Source of the DNA: DAOTEJ01 sp035454085
Lineage (GTDB): Bacteria > Pseudomonadota > Gammaproteobacteria > Burkholderiales > Burkholderiaceae_F
Assembly (NCBI GenBank): GCA_035454085.1
Contig: DAOTEJ010000081.1
Span: forward strand, 1-11,153
Direction of reading: 5' to 3'
DNA length: 11,153 nucleotides
The notes beneath the pieces were generated by a model. That model had not been told where the DNA came from, did not search any database, and saw nothing but the letters and a program-made list of their open reading frames with translations. How positions within the stretch are numbered: the first letter of the stretch is position 1; the number at the start of each line of letters is the position of its first letter. Positions 6,504 through 11,153 of the stretch are shown in pieces. The translations under genes and the position numbers were made by a program.

Positions 6504-7142
6504 ATGAACGATGTGTTTGCAAAGAACGTCGCCACCACCGCCGAACAGGCCGCCAGGATCGTGCCGCGCGCCGAGTTCCGCGTGTTCGGTCGCGACGTGA
6601 TCGAGGGCGTGAAGGCCAGGATGTGGAACGGCAAGACGGTGCTGTTCCAGGCCCGCAGGATGCCGGCCGAGACCTACTTCCTCTCCGCCCGGACCGACGA
6701 GGCCAACGTCAAGGTGCGCGACGGCCTGCTGGACATCAAGACCAAGGTCGGCGCGACCCCCGAGGGCTACGAGATCTTCCAGCCGCGCGGCAAGTTCCAG
6801 TTCCCGGTCAAGCGCGAAGACTTGGCAACCATTTTGTTGCACCTCAAGGTCGAAGCCGAGCTCGGCGCCGAGACCTACACGATCGACGACTTCGTCGAGC
6901 TCGCGCGTCGCCATCCCGAGCTCAGCGCGGTGAGCGTGGAAAAGATGCGCTACGGCTTCACCATCGACGGGATCATCTGCGAGTACGCGCAGGTCTGGTT
7001 CAACGGCGCGCTGGTCGAGTCGGCCTGCTGCGAAAGCGAGAACTACGAGGGCATGCGCCAGGTGATCGAAGGCCTGGGCATCGCGGCCCTGCCCAACACC
7101 AACTACCTGCGCGCGGCCAAGGCCGTGGTCGGCATGGTCTGA
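6504..7142 (+). CDS. Cytoplasmic CYTH/TTM-like protein
   Basis: A 212-residue protein with no signal peptide or membrane segment. Several strands match the CYTH fold in order: AEFRVFG (23-29), ETYFLS (56-61), KVRDGLLDIKTKVG (70-83), QPRGKFQFPV (93-102), EKMRYGFTIDGIICEYAQV (146-164), ESACCESEN (172-180) and NTNYLRAAKAVVG (198-210). The LDIK, CEYAQV and ESEN elements correspond to the tunnel's basic and acidic strands. Unlike the first CYTH gene the N-terminal ExExK is not intact, so it belongs to a divergent branch. The family includes class IV adenylate cyclases and thiamine-triphosphatases as well as triphosphatases. The start is supported by AGGAG at 6490-6494. It directly precedes a transporter with a cyclic-nucleotide-binding domain, which raises the possibility of a nucleotide link. 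Confidence 0.72.
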   Translation: MNDVFAKNVATTAEQAARIVPRAEFRVFGRDVIEGVKARMWNGKTVLFQARRMPAETYFLSARTDEANVKVRDGLLDIKTKVGATPEGYEIFQPRGKFQFPVKREDLATILLHLKVEAELGAETYTIDDFVELARRHPELSAVSVEKMRYGFTIDGIICEYAQVWFNGALVESACCESENYEGMRQVIEGLGIAALPNTNYLRAAKAVVGMV

Positions 7143-7149
7143 GTCCCGT

Positions 7150-7178
7150 CGCGGTGACGCGCGGCGCGCGTCACCGTG
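7150..7178 (+). repeat. Strong intercistronic hairpin before the SulP gene
   Basis: An 11-bp perfect inverted repeat (7152-7162 with 7166-7176) has a 3-base GGC loop and is extended by a G-T wobble and a C-G pair to 7150/7178. No T-run follows, so intrinsic termination is unlikely to be complete. It probably tunes expression of the downstream transporter or marks an mRNA processing site. The first possible GTG start of the SulP frame lies inside its 3' arm. Confidence 0.65.
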
Positions 7179-9323
7179 CCCTGTACAACGCAGTCCACCC
7201 CACTCCACGTGTCCTACCGCAGTATCGCCGGCGACCCCGATCGCGACACCGATTCGCCCACCCAGCGCCTGATGCCCGCGAGCTGGTCGAGCGGCGACGT
7301 GTGGGGCGGCCTGGCGGCGATGCTGGTGGCCTTCCCGGCCGCGATCGCCTTCGGCGTGACGGTCTATTCGAGCATCGGCCCCGCCTACGCCGGCCTCGGG
7401 GCAATCGCCGGGATCGTCGGCGCGGTGGTGATCGGACTGATCGCAGCGCTGCTCGGAGGCACCGACCGACTGGTGAGCACGCCCTGCGCCCCGGCGGCGG
7501 CGGTGCTCTCGGCCTTCGCGGTCGAGAGCGTCGCCAGCGGCGCCGCGCCGCAGCTCACCGTGCTGATGATCCTGGTGGTCGGCCTGCTCGCCGGGCTGGT
7601 GCAGGTCGCGCTGGGCCTGATGGGCGTGGGACGGATCATCAAGTACATCCCCTATCCCGTGGTCAGCGGCTACCTCACCGGCGTGGGGCTGATCATCATC
7701 GGCAGCCAGATCGGCAAGCTGCTCGGCGTGTCCGACGGCCTGCGCTGGTGGCAGGCACTGGCCGACCCCGCGGCGTGGGACTGGCGCGCCCTGCTGATCG
7801 GCCTGGTCACCGCGGGGGTCACGGTGGCCGCGCCGCGCGTGACGCGGCGTCTGCCCGGCATCATCGTGGGAATCGCCGCAGGCGTGGCCGCCTACGCGCT
7901 GCTCGCGGCCTTCGACCCGGCCCTGCGCCGACTCGAGGGCAACCCGCTGGTGATCGGCGCGCTCGACTTCTCGGCCGACGGCTACGTCAGCGACCTGATG
8001 GGCCGCTGGGCCGAGATCGGCAGCATCAGCGTCAGCCAGCTCGTCGCCCTGCTGGGCGCCGCGCTCACGCTCGGCGTGCTGCTGTCGATCGACACGCTCA
8101 AGACCTGCGTCGTGCTNNNNNNNNNNNNNNNNNNNNNNNNNNNNNNNNNNNNNNNNNNNNNNNNNNNNNNNNNNNNNNNNNNNNNNNNNNNNNNNNNNNN
8201 NNNNNNNNNNNNNNNNGGCATCCTGGTGGTGATCGGTCTGCGCATGATCGACCGCGCACCGCTGCAGTTCCTGCGCGCCCGCGAGACTCTGCTCGACTTC
8301 GGCGTGGTGGTCGCGGTGGTGGTGGTGGCACTCACGGTGGGCCTGATCGCCGCCTCGGCGGTGGGCGTGGGACTGGCGATGCTGCTCTTCGTGCGCGAGC
8401 AAATAGGCGGCGTGGTGGTGCGCCACAAGGTGCTGCTGGCCCAGACGTCCTCGAGCTGGCACCGCCCGCAGCGCGAACTCGAGGTGCTGGCCGCCAAGGG
8501 CGACCGCGCGGTGATCTTCAGCCTCCAAGGCAGCCTGTTCTTCGGCAATACCTACCAGCTCTACACCGACCTCGAGCACGAGATCGCCACCCGCGACTAC
8601 GTGATCATCGACCTGCGCCGCGTGCGCTCGATCGACGTGACCGCCGCGCACCTGTTCAAGCAGATCCGCGACACGATCAAGGAGCGCGGCGCCAAGCTGG
8701 TCTTGTGCGGCGTTCGCGGCGCCGAGGCGGCGCGCGGCAACGTGCGCGAGCTGCTGTCCACCAGCGGGGTGGTCAGGCCCGACAGCAAGACGGTGCGCGT
8801 GTTCGCCGACCTCGACACCGCGATCGCCTGGGTCGAGGACCGGCTGCTCGGCGAGGAGGAGGACCCCGAGTCCGAGGGAGAGCCGATGGACCTCGCCGCG
8901 ATGGAGCTCTTCGCCGGCTACCGCGAGGACACCCTGCGCGACCTCGCCGCGCTCATGGAGGTGCGGCGCTACCCGGCGGGCGCGGTGATCTACGAGCGCG
9001 GCGCCGAGGGTCGCGAGCTCTTCTGGGTGCGACGCGGTTCGGTGCGCCTGGTGGCCGCCATCGACGGCAGCCAGCACCGCCCGATGGCGAGCTTCGGCCG
9101 CGGCGATTTCTTCGGCGGACTGGCCTTCCTCGACGGCGAGTCGCGTCCCAACAACGCGGTCGCGGTGACCGACACGGAGACCTACGTGCTCTCCCGCGAG
9201 CGCTTCAACGAGTTCTCCAAGGTGCACCGCACCTTGGCCTTCAACCTGGCGATGTCGATGGCCCGCATCGTCGCCACGCGACTGCGTCGCGCGGAAGCCC
9301 AGTTGGCCATGTTGCAGGAGTAG
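7176..9323 (+). CDS. SulP anion transporter fused to STAS and cyclic-nucleotide-binding domains (contains assembly gap)
   Basis: The longest frame gives 715 residues including 34 unknown ones. Residues about 40-410 are a SulP/SLC26 membrane domain: AFPAAIAFGV (52-61), STPCAPAAAVLSA (101-113), YIPYPVVSGYLTGVG (157-171), TLGVLLSIDTLKT (298-310). A STAS domain follows (about 434-555, with DLRRVRSIDVTAAH at 479-492). A cyclic-nucleotide-binding domain comes last (about 577-692, with GRGDFFGGLAF at 641-651). SulP proteins import sulfate, bicarbonate, dicarboxylates or other anions. In the nucleotide pocket the usual Glu of FGE is Gly and RSA/RTA reads RPN, although the Arg (657) remains. The start is uncertain: GTG 7176 lies in a hairpin, GTG 7209 or ATG 7272 are alternatives, and none has a clear Shine-Dalgarno. 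A 100-N gap removes much of the late membrane helices. Confidence 0.87.
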   Translation: MPCTTQSTPLHVSYRSIAGDPDRDTDSPTQRLMPASWSSGDVWGGLAAMLVAFPAAIAFGVTVYSSIGPAYAGLGAIAGIVGAVVIGLIAALLGGTDRLVSTPCAPAAAVLSAFAVESVASGAAPQLTVLMILVVGLLAGLVQVALGLMGVGRIIKYIPYPVVSGYLTGVGLIIIGSQIGKLLGVSDGLRWWQALADPAAWDWRALLIGLVTAGVTVAAPRVTRRLPGIIVGIAAGVAAYALLAAFDPALRRLEGNPLVIGALDFSADGYVSDLMGRWAEIGSISVSQLVALLGAALTLGVLLSIDTLKTCVVXXXXXXXXXXXXXXXXXXXXXXXXXXXXXXXXXXGILVVIGLRMIDRAPLQFLRARETLLDFGVVVAVVVVALTVGLIAASAVGVGLAMLLFVREQIGGVVVRHKVLLAQTSSSWHRPQRELEVLAAKGDRAVIFSLQGSLFFGNTYQLYTDLEHEIATRDYVIIDLRRVRSIDVTAAHLFKQIRDTIKERGAKLVLCGVRGAEAARGNVRELLSTSGVVRPDSKTVRVFADLDTAIAWVEDRLLGEEEDPESEGEPMDLAAMELFAGYREDTLRDLAALMEVRRYPAGAVIYERGAEGRELFWVRRGSVRLVAAIDGSQHRPMASFGRGDFFGGLAFLDGESRPNNAVAVTDTETYVLSRERFNEFSKVHRTLAFNLAMSMARIVATRLRRAEAQLAMLQE
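8117..8216. other. Assembly gap of 100 N inside the SulP gene
   Basis: Exactly 100 unknown bases lie between CVV and GILVVIG of the SulP membrane domain. One hundred Ns is the conventional placeholder for a gap of unknown size. SulP proteins normally have about 80 residues between these two landmarks, against 34 here, so the true gap is probably nearer 240 bp. Flanking frames agree, which could be coincidence. Confidence 0.95.
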
Positions 9324-9356
9324 CGGCAGCTCACCACGCAAGCGATCGCGCTGCCG
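9324..9356 (+). repeat. Intercistronic inverted repeat after the SulP gene
   Basis: A 7-bp inverted repeat (CGGCAGC at 9324-9330, GCTGCCG at 9350-9356) begins directly after the SulP stop. Its 19-base loop contains a GCGATCGC palindrome. There is no T-run, so it is not a convincing terminator. Confidence 0.4.
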
Positions 9357-9386
9357 CGCACCTGCCCGCAAGAAAGGAAGCCTTCG

Positions 9387-10346
9387 ATGCCCCGTCCCGC
9401 GAACGCAACGCACGTCCTGTGCGCAGCCGTGCTCGCCGTCGCCTGGCTGACCGCGGCCCGCGCAGCCGAGCCCGCCCCCGTCTACCAGACCATGTTCAGA
9501 ACCCAACCCGCCCCCGCCCTGGCCCAGGTGCAAGGTCGCGAATACAAGTTCCTGGTCGACCCGGCCCGGCTCCAGCCCGGCATGGACGCGGGCTTCGCCG
9601 ACCTCTGGCAGCAGGTGCTGCGCGCGGCCGGGCAGCGCGGCTTCAAGATCGAGGAGAAGGACAAGAACGCGTTCAAGGTCGACGTGTCGACCAAGGAGTA
9701 CTTCGACACCCCCGACGGCGCACTGTGGAAGGCCGGCTACCTGATCCGCCTGTCGACCAACTACCAGGACGGCAAGCCCGATCCCAGCACCCGCGTGACT
9801 GTCAAGGCGGTCAACCGCGACACCGCCACCGTGCTCTCGCGCACGCTCAAGGTCGAGGGCGTGGAGAAGGTCAAGATCGAGGCCGAAGACGCCATCGGTT
9901 TCCAGGCCGGCGCCACACTCGGCCAGTACGTCGAGAAGGGCGCGTCGTTCACCCTGCCTGCGACCGCACTGGGGGCACGCACCCTGGGCGACTTCGCCAG
10001 GTACGTGCCCGAGCTCGGCAAGCTCGGCCTGCCCCCGGGCACGCCGCTCAAGGGCACCCTCGTGTACTCCTACCGGGTCAAGCCGGGCGCCGTGGTGCTG
10101 CCGGGCGTGGGCGCCTGCGGCGTCTCGATGGAGGCGTGGAGCAGAACCCTCGGTGGCCAGCCCTACCTCTACGACTTCTCGTTCGGCTACAGCGACATCG
10201 ACTTCTATGCCGAGGCCGAGGCGCATGCCGTGGGCGAGCGCTTCATGGACGTGGTCTTCGGCGACCAGCTCTACAAGCTTCAACCGGCCGACGGCGAAAA
10301 GTGGGGCGGCTCGAAGGTCCGCCAACTGATGAACCGTCCGCTCTGA
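9387..10346 (+). CDS. Exported CYTH/TTM-like protein, function unknown
   Basis: A 319-residue protein with a signal peptide (about residues 1-27, VLCAAVLAVAWLTAARAAEP region), so periplasmic or secreted. CYTH-like strands are visible: REYKFLV at 51-57 (compare EIERKFLV of the canonical gene), STKEYFDTPDGALWKAGYLI at 101-120, RVTVKAVN at 136-143, KVKIEAED at 161-168, and a C-terminal acidic strand DFSFGYSDIDFYAEAE at 263-278, then KWGGSKVRQLM at 305-315. About 100 residues between 165 and 260 look like an insertion relative to a minimal CYTH domain. The start has AAGGAAG just upstream. It lies 63 bp after the SulP gene and 85 bp before another exported protein. The EYFDTPDG...AGYLIRL stretch also resembles the protein at 1478-2326. 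Activity is unproven, since the full ExExK motif is not present (E-Y-K remains). Confidence 0.75.
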   Translation: MPRPANATHVLCAAVLAVAWLTAARAAEPAPVYQTMFRTQPAPALAQVQGREYKFLVDPARLQPGMDAGFADLWQQVLRAAGQRGFKIEEKDKNAFKVDVSTKEYFDTPDGALWKAGYLIRLSTNYQDGKPDPSTRVTVKAVNRDTATVLSRTLKVEGVEKVKIEAEDAIGFQAGATLGQYVEKGASFTLPATALGARTLGDFARYVPELGKLGLPPGTPLKGTLVYSYRVKPGAVVLPGVGACGVSMEAWSRTLGGQPYLYDFSFGYSDIDFYAEAEAHAVGERFMDVVFGDQLYKLQPADGEKWGGSKVRQLMNRPL

Positions 10347-10357
10347 ACCGATCCACC

Positions 10358-10367
10358 GTTTCGAAAC
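10358..10367. repeat. 10-bp palindrome GTTTCGAAAC
   Basis: A perfect palindrome, AT-rich compared with its surroundings, lies in the 85-bp spacer between the last two genes. It may be a protein-binding site or chance; nothing else supports a promoter here. Confidence 0.3.
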
Positions 10368-10431
10368 CCGGCCCGCCGCACAGCGCAGCCCGCTTGCGCG
10401 TCCGTCCCCGCCGATCTCACTGGAGGTAAGC

Positions 10432-11153
10432 ATGAAGTTCCCGTTCCGCTCAGTCCTCGCGAGCGCACTGCTGGCCGCGGCCTTCCCGGCCACCGCCGCG
10501 CCGCCCGCCGACCCGCTCGACGCCAGGTTCGGCGTCGCGTCGCAACCGGCCTACATCAAGCACTACGAGGCCGACAAGGGCGGCAAGGTGCTGATCAATC
10601 CGTACCTCCAGGTCGCCACCCCCGAGTTTCCCGCGGTGATCGATGCCAAGGGCGCGCCCTACAACTGGGTGATCGACGCCGAGGGACGCGTGGCCATCAT
10701 CCAGGAGGCTGCGCATCCGCTCGGCCGCACCTACGAGAAGGGTTTCTTCCGCCCCGAAGACCAGTCGCAGCGCAAGCCTGGCACGACCGAGAACTACGGC
10801 CACGTGTCGGCCCTGGCAGGTGCACCCGGCCGCATCAGCGGCGAAATCCTCTACGACAAGGACAGCAAGACCTTCATCGTCAACAACAAGTCGGGCCGCT
10901 ACACCAAGCACAACGCCGACCGCAGCCCCGAACAGCTGGCCAACGCGGCCCGGCTGATCCGCGAGGTCGTCGACCCCGGCAAGACCGCCTGGGGCCCCGT
11001 GTTCTTCCTGCTCGAGTATTCGTCCAAGGACATGCAGGAAGCGCTCGCCAAGGACCCGCGGCTCGCCTACGACGACCCGCAGAAGAAGAGTCGGCCGCAC
11101 ATCGAGGTTCTGCCCGGCGGTCCCGCCCAGGTCGCCGCCGAGGCGCCCGCCAA
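10432..11153 (+). CDS. Exported protein of unknown function (3' end beyond the window)
   Basis: An open frame of 240 codons without a stop runs off the right edge. The ATG at 10432 has GGAGGT at 10422-10427, the strongest Shine-Dalgarno in the window. Residues 1-23 are a signal peptide (MKFPFRSVLASALLAAAFPA, cleavage near TAA). The mature part is soluble, with YNWVIDAEGRVAII (77-90), then GHVSALAG (123-130), SGEI (136-139) and NNKSGRY (151-157). This last set resembles a 'GH.SL..G....GEI......NN.SG.Y' pattern I recall from secreted or toxin-associated proteins, but the match is from memory and does not define a function. Residues 162-181 form a helix after it. The protein is the last visible member of the CYTH-transporter run. 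Confidence 0.85.
   Translation, partial: MKFPFRSVLASALLAAAFPATAAPPADPLDARFGVASQPAYIKHYEADKGGKVLINPYLQVATPEFPAVIDAKGAPYNWVIDAEGRVAIIQEAAHPLGRTYEKGFFRPEDQSQRKPGTTENYGHVSALAGAPGRISGEILYDKDSKTFIVNNKSGRYTKHNADRSPEQLANAARLIREVVDPGKTAWGPVFFLLEYSSKDMQEALAKDPRLAYDDPQKKSRPHIEVLPGGPAQVAAEAPA

Noticed and set aside
6623..10429. 1268-codon plus-strand frame overlapping the CYTH-like, SulP and exported genes
   Set aside because: The translation is dominated by Arg, Gly, Pro and His, and it is out of frame with recognisable domains.
6480..10493. 1337-codon open frame on the minus strand across the SulP region
   Set aside because: It is antisense to well-supported genes, runs through the N gap, and its translation is His/Arg/Gly/Ala-rich with no domain pattern. 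Such long shadow frames are expected in high-GC DNA.
1..11153. CRISPR arrays, tRNA/rRNA genes, insertion sequences, prophage or toxin-antitoxin modules
   Set aside because: No regular spaced repeats, RNA gene signatures, transposase motifs or flanking inverted repeats were seen. The window looks like stable chromosomal sequence.

Overview
The window is high-GC DNA, roughly two-thirds G+C by eye. It looks like a betaproteobacterial chromosome, most likely order Burkholderiales. The inference rests on the GroEL tail, the Burkholderiales-style trimeric porin and the codon usage. No species can be named from this sequence.

Layout, left to right. (1) The last 17 codons of groEL, followed by a strong Rho-independent terminator. 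(2) A gene-free leader of about 300 bp with two small dyads. (3) A plus-strand pair: an outer-membrane porin and an exported protein with CYTH (triphosphate tunnel metalloenzyme, TTM)-like strands. (4) A convergent LysR-type regulator on the minus strand, with a hairpin over its stop codon. (5) A divergent intergenic region of about 390 bp carrying two sets of direct repeats. (6) A long plus-strand run, probably one operon, that leaves the window. It holds a canonical cytoplasmic CYTH/TTM phosphohydrolase, a DASS/SLC13-type anion transporter, a translationally coupled envelope protein with one C-terminal membrane anchor, a second cytoplasmic CYTH-like protein, a SulP transporter fused to STAS and cyclic-nucleotide-binding domains (interrupted by 100 Ns), another exported CYTH-like protein, and the start of an exported protein of unknown function.

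The notable point is the concentration of CYTH-like proteins: four in under 9 kb, two predicted cytoplasmic and two exported. They are interleaved with an outer-membrane pore and two inner-membrane anion transporter families. CYTH/TTM enzymes act on triphosphate-containing substrates (tripolyphosphate, ThTP, ATP to cAMP, and polyphosphate in the VTC complex). The parsimonious hypothesis is an envelope-spanning system that takes up, senses or processes a polyanion such as short-chain polyphosphate or another phosphorylated or sulfated compound. The porin would admit it, the exported CYTH-like proteins would bind or process it, and DASS and SulP would import the products under control of the LysR-type regulator. 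This is inference from domains and gene order; the substrate cannot be read from the sequence.

Limits: family calls come from reading motifs, without any search. The SulP gene contains an assembly gap whose true length is probably larger than 100 bp. The last gene is cut by the window edge.
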